Below the pieces are notes generated by a model. That model had not been told where the DNA came from and searched no databases. It was given only the letters and a program-made list of their open reading frames with translations. From JBOGGN01 sp050744165 (GTDB taxonomy: Bacteria > Actinomycetota > Acidimicrobiia > Acidimicrobiales > Palsa-688): 31,205 nucleotides of DNA. Shown here in pieces: positions 21,966-29,862 of the stretch (the stretch's first letter is position 1; every line of letters starts with the position of its first letter). The stretch covers positions 1-31,205 of the forward strand of contig JBOGGN010000366.1 in NCBI GenBank assembly GCA_050744165.1, in the 5' to 3' direction. Position numbers and translations under genes: made by a program.

Positions 21966-22985
21966 GTGCCCACGATGATCGCCCTCGTCGCCGCCGTCCA
22001 TCCGACCAACCTGTACCGCCAGTTCTGGCCGTCGACCATTGACGGCATCACCACCGGCGCCATCTACGCCCTGGTGGCGCTCGGCTACACGCTGGTGTAC
22101 GGCGTGCTGCGGCTCATCAACTTCGCCCACTCCGAGGTGTTCATGCTGGGCACCGTCGGCACCCTGGTCGGGGCCACGGTGGCCGGCCTCGGCCCGAACG
22201 CGCCGACGAGGACGGGGTTCGCGCTGGTCGCCACCCTGGGGTTGTGCCTGCTGTTCTCCATGGCCTTCAGCGGCGGGGTGGCGGTGCTGTTGGAACGCGT
22301 CGCCTACCGGCCGCTGCGCAAGCGGGGGTCGAGCCGGTTGGCGGCGCTGATCTCCGCCATCGGGGCATCGCTGTTCCTGCAGGAGCTGTTCGCCCAGTAC
22401 AAGATCTTCGCCATCGGCCACTGGCGTTTCGACCTGCTCGGCCGCGACAACCACCCGATTCACAATCTGCTCAACCCGACCAAGGTGGCCACCTTCTTCC
22501 AGGGCTCGATCATCAGCGTCGACAAGGTGGTGGTGGTCGTGGGGGCGCTCATCATGATGGTGGCCCTCGACCAGTTCGTGGCCCGCAGCCGCCTCGGCCT
22601 GGGCATCCGGGCGGTCGCCCAGGACCCGGAGACGGCGACGCTGATGGGGGTCAACATCGACCACGTGGTGTCGGTCACCTTCCTCTTGGGTGGCCTCATG
22701 GCCGGCGCTGCCGGTCTCCTCTATATGGTCCACATCCAGGAGACCGCCTACAACGTCGGGTTCATCCTCGGGATCAAGGCGTTCACGGCAGCCGTGCTCG
22801 GCGGCATCGGCAACCTGCGGGGCGCCCTGGTGGGCGGCTTCGCACTCGGCTTGATCGAGATCTACGGCGCCTCGGTGTTCGGTTCCCAGTGGCTCAACGT
22901 GGTGGCCTTCAGCGCCTTGGTGGTGGTGCTGATGTTCCGGCCCACTGGACTGTTGGGAGAAGCGCTGTCGAGGTCTCGAGCCTGA
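21966..22985 (+). CDS. livH: ABC transporter permease, LivH family
   Basis: One of the two membrane subunits of the Liv-type importer, 339 residues and about eight membrane segments. GAIYALVALGYTLVYGVLRL followed by INFAHSEVFMLGT is the LivH hallmark. The EAA-type loop, which contacts the ATPases, is in RSRLGLGIRAVAQDPETATL followed by MGVNIDHVVSVTFLLGG. The start may be GTG 21966 or ATG 21975. The stop overlaps the livM start by one base (TGATG). Confidence 0.92.
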   Translation: MPTMIALVAAVHPTNLYRQFWPSTIDGITTGAIYALVALGYTLVYGVLRLINFAHSEVFMLGTVGTLVGATVAGLGPNAPTRTGFALVATLGLCLLFSMAFSGGVAVLLERVAYRPLRKRGSSRLAALISAIGASLFLQELFAQYKIFAIGHWRFDLLGRDNHPIHNLLNPTKVATFFQGSIISVDKVVVVVGALIMMVALDQFVARSRLGLGIRAVAQDPETATLMGVNIDHVVSVTFLLGGLMAGAAGLLYMVHIQETAYNVGFILGIKAFTAAVLGGIGNLRGALVGGFALGLIEIYGASVFGSQWLNVVAFSALVVVLMFRPTGLLGEALSRSRA

Positions 22986-24181
22986 TGCCCCGCCTCGACC
23001 TGACCTCGCCGGTCGCCAAGGCCTGGGATCGGCTTCCCCAGTGGGGCCGCTGGCTGGCCGCGCTTTTGTTCCTGGCGTTCCTGGTCGTCCTGCCCCACCT
23101 CAGAATCCCGATCCTCAACACGCCCGACAGCCAGTTCTCCTCCGTGCTGTTCTACCCGGTGGGCATCTACGTGCTGATCGCCATCGGCCTCAACGTGGTG
23201 GTGGGCGAGGCCGGCATGCTCGACCTCGGCTACGTGGCGTTCTTCGCCGTGGGCGGCTACAGCATGGCCGTGCTCGGGACCAAGGCCCACTGGAACTTCT
23301 TCGAGGTCCTCCCGGTGGCCATCGCCTTCGCCATGGCCGCCGGCGTCCTGCTCGGCGGCCCCACGCTGCGCCTCCGGGGGGACTACCTGGCCATCGTCAC
23401 ACTCGGCTTCGGCGAGATCGTGTACATCATCGCCCAGAACATCCAGAGCATCGGCGGGCCCCAGGGCATCCCCAACATCCCCCACCCCCCGAATTTCACC
23501 GTGCTCGGCTACCACTTCCACTTCGGGATCGTGGACTCCATCCCCTACTACTACCTGCTCCTGGCGATGATCGTGGTGGCGGTGATCCTGGTCCGGAACC
23601 TGAAGCGCAGCCGGGTCGGCCGGGCGTGGACGGCCATCCGTGAGGACGAGGACGCGGCCGAGCTGATGGGGGTGCCCACCTTCCGTTTCAAGCTGTGGGC
23701 CTTCGCCATCGGGGCCGGCATCGGCGGGGCGGCCGGGGTGGTGTATGCGGCCAAGGTGACCTTCGTCTCGCCCGACAACTTCGTCTTCGAGCTGTCGATC
23801 CTGTTCCTGGCGGCGGTGGTGCTCGGCGGATCGGGCAGCATCCCGGGGGTGATCCTCGGCGCCATCGTGGTCGCCTACCTGCCTGAACGCTTTCGCCAGT
23901 TCGACCAATACCGCATCCTGGTCTTCGGTGGGGCCCTGGTGCTGACCATGATCTTCCGCCCGGAGGGACTCCTCCCGTCCCGGCGACGGGCCAAGGAGCT
24001 GAAGGAGCCCACCCCGGGCGGGGGTATGGGCGCCCTCGGAGGCGAGACGGGCTTGGAGCAGGCGGTCCACGCCGACGCCGTCATCACAGCGGGCACGATC
24101 CTGTCGGAGAGCGAATGCCTGTCGGAGAGCGAAGGCGTGGCGGAGGGCAAAGGCGTGATTGAGGGCGACGTTGCCGGCTGA
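22985..24181 (+). CDS. livM: ABC transporter permease, LivM family
   Basis: The second membrane subunit of the importer, 398 residues. GIYVLIAIGLNVVVGEAGML then DLGYVAFFAVGGYSMAVLG is the LivM hallmark. LRLRGDYLAIVTLGFGEIVY marks the core, and SRVGRAWTAIREDEDAAELM followed by GVPTFRFKLWAFAIGAG is the EAA-type loop. The start is ATG 22985, overlapping the livH stop by one base; the long open frame before it is shadow sequence. After about residue 340 there is an unusual hydrophilic tail of 58 residues, ending in imperfect 6-residue repeats (LSESEC, LSESEG, VAEGKG, VIEGDV) encoded by 18-bp tandem repeats. Confidence 0.92.
   Translation: MPRLDLTSPVAKAWDRLPQWGRWLAALLFLAFLVVLPHLRIPILNTPDSQFSSVLFYPVGIYVLIAIGLNVVVGEAGMLDLGYVAFFAVGGYSMAVLGTKAHWNFFEVLPVAIAFAMAAGVLLGGPTLRLRGDYLAIVTLGFGEIVYIIAQNIQSIGGPQGIPNIPHPPNFTVLGYHFHFGIVDSIPYYYLLLAMIVVAVILVRNLKRSRVGRAWTAIREDEDAAELMGVPTFRFKLWAFAIGAGIGGAAGVVYAAKVTFVSPDNFVFELSILFLAAVVLGGSGSIPGVILGAIVVAYLPERFRQFDQYRILVFGGALVLTMIFRPEGLLPSRRRAKELKEPTPGGGMGALGGETGLEQAVHADAVITAGTILSESECLSESEGVAEGKGVIEGDVAG
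24101..24172 (+). repeat. 18-bp tandem repeats in the 3' end of livM
   Basis: Four units at 24101-24118, 24119-24136, 24137-24154 and 24155-24172. Units 1 and 2 differ at one base; units 3 and 4 are more diverged. They are in frame with livM and reach the possible first start of livG. Confidence 0.75.
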
Positions 24182-24203
24182 CGGGCCGGCTGACGGGGCG
24201 ACC

Positions 24204-25001
24204 GTGGACGTTCGGCCGGGTGCGGCGGCGGCGCTGCTCGAGCTGCGGTCGTTGACCATGCAGTTCGGCGGCGTCACCGCCCTGTCGGAGGTCGACCTGC
24301 ACGTCGCTGAGGGAGAGATCGCCGGGTTGATTGGCCCCAACGGGGCGGGGAAGACCACCGTGTTCAACGTCGTCACCGGGGTGTTCCGGCCCACGGGCGG
24401 CCAAATCCTGTTCCAAGGCCGCTCGATCGTGGGCCACAAGCGCTACCAGGTGACCAAGCTGGGGATTGCCCGCACGTTCCAGAACATCCGCCTGTTCCCC
24501 GAGATGACCGCGGTGGAGAACGTCATGGTGGGCGCCGACGCGCACCACCGGACTTCGATCGGCAGCGCCATGCTGCGCCTGCCCCGGCACCGCCGGGAGG
24601 AGCGCCAAGGTCGGGCCAAGGCGACCGAGCTACTGGAGCTGGTCGGCATCCCCCACCGGGCGCACGAAGTGGCCCGCAACCTGCCCTACGGTGACCAGCG
24701 GCGCCTTGAGATCGCCCGCGCCCTGGCCACCGACCCCAAGGTGCTGCTCCTGGACGAGCCGGCGGCCGGTTTCAACCCGCGCGAGAAGCGGGCCCTGACG
24801 GACCTGATCCGCACCGTGCGCGACAGTGGCTACAGCATCTTGCTGATCGAGCACGACATGGGCGTCGTCATGAACATTTGCGACCGCATCTCGGTCCTCG
24901 ACTTCGGTCGCAAGATCGCCGAGGGCAGCCCGCGGGACATCCAGTCGGACGAGCGGGTCATCAACGCCTATCTCGGCGTGGCCAGTGAAACCCATGCCTG
25001 A
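24204..25001 (+). CDS. livG: ABC transporter ATP-binding protein, LivG family
   Basis: The first ATPase of the Liv-type importer. Landmarks: Walker A GPNGAGKTTVFNVVTG, Q-loop region ARTFQNIRLFPEMTAVENVM, signature LPYGDQRRLEIARALA and Walker B VLLLDEPAAGFNPREK. The H-loop is in LLIEHDMGVVMNICDRI. GTG 24204 is preferred because family members begin about ten residues before LLELRSLTMQFGG and GGGG lies seven bases before it. TTG 24159, inside the livM 3' end, would add 15 residues. Its stop lies inside the livF start region. Confidence 0.9.
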   Translation: MDVRPGAAAALLELRSLTMQFGGVTALSEVDLHVAEGEIAGLIGPNGAGKTTVFNVVTGVFRPTGGQILFQGRSIVGHKRYQVTKLGIARTFQNIRLFPEMTAVENVMVGADAHHRTSIGSAMLRLPRHRREERQGRAKATELLELVGIPHRAHEVARNLPYGDQRRLEIARALATDPKVLLLDEPAAGFNPREKRALTDLIRTVRDSGYSILLIEHDMGVVMNICDRISVLDFGRKIAEGSPRDIQSDERVINAYLGVASETHA

Positions 25002-25791
25002 CGGCGGCGCGCCTCTCCTGGAGCTGGATGAGGTCCAGGTCCACTACGGCAAGGTCGAGGCCTTGAGGGGCATCTCTTTCAACGTCAACGAGGGCGAGAT
25101 CGTCACCTTGATCGGCGCCAACGGGGCGGGCAAGACGACCACTCTGAAGACCATCTCCGGGGTCCGGCCGCTGACCCGGGGTCACATCCGCTTCGAGGGC
25201 GAGGACATCAGCCACCTCGCTCCGCACCGGCGGGTGGAGCTGGGCATCTCGCAGGCGCCGGAGGGGCGGGGCATCTTCCCGGGGATGACGGTTCGCGAAA
25301 ACCTGGAGATGGGTGCCTACACACGGAGGGGAAAAGCCCGGGGCACCGTGGGCAACGACCTCCAGGGGGTGTTCCAGCTGTTTCCCCGGTTGCAGGAGCG
25401 GGTCGCCCAGATGGCCGGTACCCTCTCCGGGGGCGAGCAACAAATGCTGGCCATCGGCCGGGCGCTGATGGCCAAGCCCAAGGTGCTGCTGCTCGACGAA
25501 CCGTCGATGGGCTTGGCCCCGATGCTGGTGGCCCAGATCTTCTCGATCATCACCGAGATCAACAAGGCCGGTACCACGGTGCTCCTGGTCGAGCAGAACG
25601 CCGCCCAGGCGCTGCAACGGGCGAGCCGGGCCTACGTCCTCGAGGTCGGGCGGGTGGTGATGTCGGGTCCGGCGGCCGACCTGCTGGACAACCGGGCCGT
25701 GCGGGCCGCCTACCTTGGAGGTGACGTGACGGTCGAGGACACCTACCGGGGCGGCCCCGGCACCAACAGAGGCGGTGGCGCCTCGTCGTGA
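24994..25791 (+). CDS. livF: ABC transporter ATP-binding protein, LivF family
   Basis: The second ATPase. LLELDEVQVHYGKVEALRGI is the typical LivF N-terminus. Walker A is GANGAGKTTTLKTISG, the signature is TLSGGEQQMLAIGRALM, and Walker B is VLLLDEPSMGLAPMLVAQIF. The H-loop reads VLLVEQNAAQALQ, with Gln in place of the usual His, as is normal in LivF. I chose ATG 24994, overlapping livG by 8 bases; a GTG at 24985 could extend it by three residues. The stop overlaps the HAD gene start in GTGA. The transporter set is complete. Confidence 0.92.
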   Translation: MPDGGAPLLELDEVQVHYGKVEALRGISFNVNEGEIVTLIGANGAGKTTTLKTISGVRPLTRGHIRFEGEDISHLAPHRRVELGISQAPEGRGIFPGMTVRENLEMGAYTRRGKARGTVGNDLQGVFQLFPRLQERVAQMAGTLSGGEQQMLAIGRALMAKPKVLLLDEPSMGLAPMLVAQIFSIITEINKAGTTVLLVEQNAAQALQRASRAYVLEVGRVVMSGPAADLLDNRAVRAAYLGGDVTVEDTYRGGPGTNRGGGASS

Positions 25792-26498
25792 TCAGTGCGG
25801 TGCTGTTCGACGTGGGCGGGGTGATCACCACCCCCGACCACGCCATGGTCCGCCACGGGCTGGCCCGGGCCGGCTGTGACCCGTCGACCGAGGCCATCGA
25901 CCGGGCCCACTACGCGGGCATCTCGGCGCTCGACGCCGGTGTCATCGAGACCGGCCGGCTCGACTGGCGGCGTTACGACGCGGCAGTCGCCCGCTCGGTC
26001 GGTGTCCCCGAGGAGCGCCTTCCCGAGGCGGTCGAGGGCCTAGAAGAGGCGTGGCGCCGGATGCGGGGATGGCGGCGGATCGTGCCTGGCTCGCTCGACG
26101 GGCTGCGGAGGTTGGCCGAGACCGGCGTCAGCCTCGGGGTGGTCTCCAACGCCGACGGGACCGTGGCCGACCAGCTGGTGGAGGACCAGGTGTGCCAGGT
26201 GGGTTCGGGACGCGGGGTCGAGGTGGCAGTGGTCGTGGACTCGACGGTGGTCGGCATCGAGAAGCCCGACCCGCGGATCTTCACCGTGGCGCTGGACGCC
26301 CTCGGGGTGGCGCCGGAGCAGGTCGTCTTCGTGGGCGACACGATCTTCGCCGATGTGGTCGGAGCCCGCGCCGCCGGGTTACGGCCCTTGCATCTCGACC
26401 CCTACGGGGACTGCCCGGCGCCGAGCGACGACCACGAGCATGTTCGCTCACTCTCGGAGGTGGCGGACCTGGTCCGCAATGGGGGGCCCCAGCGTTGA
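25788..26498 (+). CDS. HAD-superfamily hydrolase (subfamily IA-like)
   Basis: A 236-residue HAD phosphatase- or dehalogenase-type enzyme. Motif I is LFDVGGVITTP, with the nucleophile Asp but Gly in place of the second Asp, common in the FDxGGV subgroup. Motif II is GVVSNADGTV, motif III Lys is in GIEKPDPRIFTVALDALGV, and motif IV is VFVGDTIFADVVGARAAGL. A helical cap lies between motifs I and II. GTG 25788 overlaps the livF stop. It lies in the liv operon and overlaps the MaoC start in TTGA. The substrate is unknown. Confidence 0.88.
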   Translation: MISAVLFDVGGVITTPDHAMVRHGLARAGCDPSTEAIDRAHYAGISALDAGVIETGRLDWRRYDAAVARSVGVPEERLPEAVEGLEEAWRRMRGWRRIVPGSLDGLRRLAETGVSLGVVSNADGTVADQLVEDQVCQVGSGRGVEVAVVVDSTVVGIEKPDPRIFTVALDALGVAPEQVVFVGDTIFADVVGARAAGLRPLHLDPYGDCPAPSDDHEHVRSLSEVADLVRNGGPQR

Positions 26499-27022
26499 GC
26501 GTCCACGACCGGCCGTTCGGCCGCGCCTACGAGGAGTTCGAGGTCGGCGATATCTACCGGCACTGGCCTGGAAAGACCGTCACCGAGTACGACGACCACC
26601 TGTTCTGCATGATCACGATGAACCACCACCCGCTTCACACCAACGCGTGGTTCGCCGAGGGTGAGACGGTCCATGGCAAGAACGTGGTAGTCGGCAACCT
26701 GGTGTACAGCCTGGTGTTGGGAATGAGCGTGCCCGACGTCAGCGGCTCGTGCATCGCCAACCTTGAGGTGGAGTCCCTGACCCACAAGCGGCCCACCTTC
26801 CACGGCGACACCATCTACGCCGAGACAAGGGTTCTCGCCAAGCGGGAATCGTCCTCCAAGCCCGACCGGGGCGTTGTCACCGTCGAGACCAAGGGCTTCA
26901 ACCAGCGCGGCGAGGAGGTGTGCTACTTCCGGCGCAAGCTGATGGTGTGGAAGCAGGACGCGTTGCCACTCCGGCGCCGTCCTTACGGCGACGACGTGTG
27001 GCCGGAGCTGCCCACCAGTTGA
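26495..27022 (+). CDS. MaoC-like dehydratase (hot-dog fold)
   Basis: A 175-residue single-domain hot-dog protein of the MaoC/(R)-hydratase family, which adds or removes water on an enoyl-CoA or hydroxyacyl-CoA. TVTEYDDHLFCMITMNHHPL followed by HTNAWFAEG holds the usual catalytic patch, with NHHPLH replacing the common D-x-N-P-x-H, so the catalytic Asp is not at the standard position. GNLVYSLVLGMSVPDVSG and HGDTIYAETRVLAKRES are family features. TTG 26495 is chosen, overlapping the HAD stop in TTGA; the longer frame upstream is shadow. Its context beside acyl-CoA-type genes fits a CoA-ester role. Confidence 0.85.
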   Translation: MSVHDRPFGRAYEEFEVGDIYRHWPGKTVTEYDDHLFCMITMNHHPLHTNAWFAEGETVHGKNVVVGNLVYSLVLGMSVPDVSGSCIANLEVESLTHKRPTFHGDTIYAETRVLAKRESSSKPDRGVVTVETKGFNQRGEEVCYFRRKLMVWKQDALPLRRRPYGDDVWPELPTS

Positions 27023-27897
27023 CGACCTTCCAGGAGGCGCTCCTGGCCTGGACCGATGCGGGCGGCGGTTGGCGAGACCTCCCGTGGCGCCGCACCCGGG
27101 ACCCGTGGGCGGTGCTCGTCAGCGAGGTCATGCTCCAGCAGACCCAGGTCGCGCGGGTCGTGCCTCGGTGGGCGGAGTTTCTGGCCCGATTTCCCAACCC
27201 GGTTTCATGTGCCGCCGCTCCTGTCGCCGAGGTCATCGGTTGCTGGGCGGGTCTGGGCTACAACCGGCGGGCCGTCCAGCTGCACCGGGCGGCGGTAGCC
27301 GTCGTCGAGCTTCATGGGGGTCGGTTGCCGTCGACGCTGGCCGAGTTGCGGTCCCTGCCCGGAATCGGTCCGTACACGGCTCGGGCGGTGCTGGCATTCG
27401 CTTTCGAAGATGCAGTCGGGGTGGTGGACACCAACGTGGCCCGCGTCCTGGCCCGGGCAGTTGCCGGCCGTCGCCTGAGCGCCCGCGAGGCTCAGGAGGC
27501 GGCGGACGCCGTTGTTCCCGGCCCACCGTCGGGACGGTCCTGGCGCTGGAACCAGGCCATGCTCGACCTGGGAGCGGGCCACTGCGCCGCCCTTGCTCGC
27601 TGTGATGGCTGCCCGCTCCGGCAGGCGGGGTGTGCGTGGGCGGCGGCTGGCTTCGTCTCGCCTGACCCCGCGGTGGGCTCGGCGCTCGTTTCCGGGCGGC
27701 AGAGCCGCTTCGCCGGGTCGGACCGCCAGGGCCGGGGCCGGCTGGTGCGCGCGCTCCGGGCCGGCCCCCTCACGAGGGAGTCGTGGCCCGGTGCCGCCGG
27801 GTGGCCGGGCGATGCCGCCCGGGCCGAGCGGGCCGCCATTTCCCTGGTGGACGACGGGCTGGCGGTGCTGGTGGGCGAGGCCTTGAGCCTCCCGTAA
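27019..27897 (+). CDS. mutY: A/G-specific adenine glycosylase MutY
   Basis: A base-excision repair glycosylase that removes adenine mispaired with 8-oxoguanine. The helix-hairpin-helix domain is LPGIGPYTARAVLAFAFEDA, with catalytic Glu36 in SEVMLQQTQV and Asp137 in VVDTNVARVLARA. The [4Fe-4S] cysteines are C189, C195, C198 and C205, spaced C-x5-C-x2-C-x6-C rather than the usual C-x6-C-x2-C-x5-C. It lacks the C-terminal Nudix-like 8-oxoG domain (292 residues), as in other actinobacteria. TTG 27019 overlaps the MaoC stop in TTGA, so it is tied to the liv-HAD-MaoC operon. Confidence 0.9.
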   Translation: MTTFQEALLAWTDAGGGWRDLPWRRTRDPWAVLVSEVMLQQTQVARVVPRWAEFLARFPNPVSCAAAPVAEVIGCWAGLGYNRRAVQLHRAAVAVVELHGGRLPSTLAELRSLPGIGPYTARAVLAFAFEDAVGVVDTNVARVLARAVAGRRLSAREAQEAADAVVPGPPSGRSWRWNQAMLDLGAGHCAALARCDGCPLRQAGCAWAAAGFVSPDPAVGSALVSGRQSRFAGSDRQGRGRLVRALRAGPLTRESWPGAAGWPGDAARAERAAISLVDDGLAVLVGEALSLP

Positions 27898-27930
27898 GCC
27901 GCCTTGCCGGCGCCTACGCTCGGAGGGACG

Positions 27931-28692
27931 ATGCGCGACGTGCTGTTGTTCCTGGCCGGGTTCCTGGCCTGCGGGGTGGAGATGGTCGAGGCCTTGACCA
28001 TCGTCCTTGCGGTCGGGGTCACCCGTGGCTGGCGGTCGACCCTGATCGGGGTGGGCACGGCGACCTTGGCGCTGGCGGCCATCGTGGCCACGCTGGGCCC
28101 GGCGCTCACCGCCATCCCCATCAACGCCCTGCGGTTGCTGGTCGGCGGCCTGCTGCTCATCTTCGGCCTGCAGTGGCTCCGCAAGGCCATCCTCCGCGCC
28201 GGCGGCATCAAGGCTCGCCATGACGAGGCCGTCGCCTACCGCCGCCAGGTCGCCGCAGCCGAGAGTGCTGGTGCGCTCCGTCGCGCCAACCTCGACTGGT
28301 ACTCGTTCACCGTCGCCTTCAAGGGTGTCCTGCTGGAGGGCCTCGAAGCGGCCTTCATCGTGGTCACCGTCGGCGGCAACCAGCACAACGTGGGCTTGGT
28401 GGCGGTGTCGGCGGGGTGTGCCCTTGTGGTCGTCGTGACGGCGGGCGTGGTCGTGCACGCCCCGCTCAGCCGCATCCCGGAGAACACCATGAAGTTCGTG
28501 GTCGGGACGATGCTGACCACCTTCGGGACCTTCTGGGCCTCCGAGGGCGCCGGCGTGAAATGGCCCGGCGGTGACGCCGCCATCCCAGCGGTGCTGGCGT
28601 TTGTGCTCCTGCTGGGGGTAGGGCTGACGGCCGCGCTGCGCCGACGCACGGGGAAGGCGATCGCCAGGCCGAAGGAAGCGTCGGGCCGGTGA
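27931..28692 (+). CDS. COG4280-like integral membrane protein
   Basis: A 253-residue membrane protein with six or seven membrane segments. The first helix contains FLACGVEMVEALTIVLAVG and a later one GVLLEGLEAAFIVVTVGG. Both ExVEA/EGLEA patches resemble the REGLEA motifs of iron permeases and of other COG4280 proteins. A hydrophilic loop (about residues 85-115) separates the two halves. A cation or metal-related role is possible, but no substrate can be claimed. I chose ATG 27931, which has GGAGGG at 27922-27927. It overlaps the small downstream gene in GTGA. Confidence 0.78.
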   Translation: MRDVLLFLAGFLACGVEMVEALTIVLAVGVTRGWRSTLIGVGTATLALAAIVATLGPALTAIPINALRLLVGGLLLIFGLQWLRKAILRAGGIKARHDEAVAYRRQVAAAESAGALRRANLDWYSFTVAFKGVLLEGLEAAFIVVTVGGNQHNVGLVAVSAGCALVVVVTAGVVVHAPLSRIPENTMKFVVGTMLTTFGTFWASEGAGVKWPGGDAAIPAVLAFVLLLGVGLTAALRRRTGKAIARPKEASGR

Positions 28693-28883
28693 AGGCGTTT
28701 TTCCGGTTCTGGTACGACTTCATCGTCGGCGACGACTGGACGATCGCGGCGGGCGTCGTGGTGGCCTTGGTCGTGGTCACGGTGCTGGCCCACCAGGGTC
28801 TTCGCTGGCTGTGGTGGCTCTTGCCACTGGCGGTGGCGGCCGGACTGAGCTGGTCGGTGCTGCGGGCTGCGAAACGGTCCTGA
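28689..28883 (+). CDS. Small membrane protein, function unknown
   Basis: A 64-residue protein with two hydrophobic segments (about residues 18-35 and 41-57) that ends RAAKRS. GTG 28689 overlaps the COG4280 stop, so the two are surely translated together. No family recognised. It is likely a partner or stabiliser of the upstream protein. A terminator follows directly. Confidence 0.72.
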   Translation: MKAFFRFWYDFIVGDDWTIAAGVVVALVVVTVLAHQGLRWLWWLLPLAVAAGLSWSVLRAAKRS

Positions 28884-28886
28884 CCT

Positions 28887-28922
28887 CCGCGCTGCTGGAC
28901 CAACGGGCGGCGGGGCGTTTTT
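28887..28922 (+). terminator. Rho-independent terminator of the COG4280 pair
   Basis: CCGCGCTGC (28887-28895) pairs with GCGGCGGGG (28907-28915) with one mismatch and a wobble, then a run of five T (28918-28922). It lies just past the small gene and before a convergent gene. Confidence 0.55.
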
Positions 28923-28941
28923 CCACCCCTATCCGGCGGCG

Positions 28942-29700
28942 CTACCCCAGGCCGTAGGGCCCCTGCAGGGTGGCGTTGATGGTGTCGCCGCCCGATGTCG
29001 GGGTGAGGGTGATGTCGTAGTCGCCGGGGCCGAAGGTGACCGAGGCGGCGGCGCGGGTGGCGGTCGGGCTCTGGACCTGGAGTGTGCCCGTCAACATGAC
29101 CGAGCCGGGGCCGGTGATGTGCAGCGCCGCCGGGGAGAGGTGGATCTGGGCGCCGCCGGTCGTCAGCATGGTGCTGTCCGCCCCGGCGTCGAAGCTGGCC
29201 GTCTGTTCCGGCGTCGCCAGACCGGAGGCCCCCACCGCCACCGGCGCCCCCAGGAAGTAGTGGCCAGGGGCGAGGGTCCGGGCGGCGCCGTCGAGGATCC
29301 AGGTGATGCCAGCCGGGTTGACCGTGAGGCGGCCGCCGCCGATCACCAGCTGACCGCCGCCCGACACGGGCAGGGGTTGGCCGCCATACCAAGAGATCTC
29401 GACCGGCTTGCCGTCGATGCTGACCCCGGTGAGGTCGGCGCTACCCGCCCCCCGGACCGGGATGGTGATGGTGAAGGGGGGCGTGAGCGGTGGGCCCTCG
29501 GCGTTGTCGGCGCTGAGCGAGGTGAGCTTGCCGGTGACGAACACCTGGTTGGCGCCGGGCACGATCTCCGCCGGCAGGGTGGTGGTCGTGGTGGACACCG
29601 TGGTCGGGCGGTCCGGCTGGTGGTGGACGGCTTCGGCGACGCCGAGGCCGACGGCGACCGCCACCACCAGGACCGCCACGCTGAGTAGGGCCGCCCTCAC
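28942..29700 (-). CDS. Exported, membrane-anchored protein, function unknown
   Basis: A 252-residue protein with one N-terminal membrane segment (VRAALLSVAVLVVAVAVGLG) and a Thr/Val-rich linker (TTVSTTTTTLP). The rest is beta-rich with no recognised domain: repeated Gly/Thr/Val strands such as GGQLVIGGGRLTVNPAGITW and HITGPGSVMLTGTLQVQSPT, probably a beta-sandwich or beta-helix. I chose GTG 29700, the start of the anchor; the frame opens farther upstream at TTG 29790, which would add 30 basic residues. It faces the COG4280 operon head to tail. No function should be claimed. Confidence 0.7.
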   Translation of the reverse strand: MRAALLSVAVLVVAVAVGLGVAEAVHHQPDRPTTVSTTTTTLPAEIVPGANQVFVTGKLTSLSADNAEGPPLTPPFTITIPVRGAGSADLTGVSIDGKPVEISWYGGQPLPVSGGGQLVIGGGRLTVNPAGITWILDGAARTLAPGHYFLGAPVAVGASGLATPEQTASFDAGADSTMLTTGGAQIHLSPAALHITGPGSVMLTGTLQVQSPTATRAAASVTFGPGDYDITLTPTSGGDTINATLQGPYGLG

Positions 29701-29847
29701 CGGCTCGCGCCCCCCGCGTGGCCCCGAGGGCCGCCGTGCCCCGCGAACGGGAAGCTGGCGCCTCGACGGAGCCAGGCCGGCTGGCGGCAAGCGGTGCGCA
29801 TGGTCGGAGAGTTGTAGCAGCCCGGGCGATGCCTCCCGGGTCGCCTG

Positions 29848-29853
29848 TAGCGT
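29848..29853 (+). promoter_or_regulatory. -10 element (TAGCGT) for the flavin reductase gene
   Basis: TAGCGT ends nine bases before ATG 29863, and GGGAGGG lies between, so this gene may have a short leader with a ribosome site. Confidence 0.4.
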
Positions 29854-29862
29854 CGGGAGGGC

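Noticed and set aside
20675..22063. Very long open frame on the minus strand opposite livJ (462 codons)
   Set aside because: High-GC shadow of livJ; low-complexity Gly/Val/His/Arg-rich product, with no family resemblance. livJ has lipobox, RBS and family match.
22244..22984. Upstream extension of the livM frame
   Set aside because: It lies inside livH and codes for a low-complexity product; the hallmark sequence begins after ATG 22985.
22862..24439. Long minus-strand frame opposite livM and livG
   Set aside because: Antisense shadow rich in His/Asp/Gly, typical of the complement of high-GC coding DNA.
26051..26494. Upstream extension of the MaoC frame
   Set aside because: It overlaps the HAD gene in another frame; the MaoC domain starts at about 26500.
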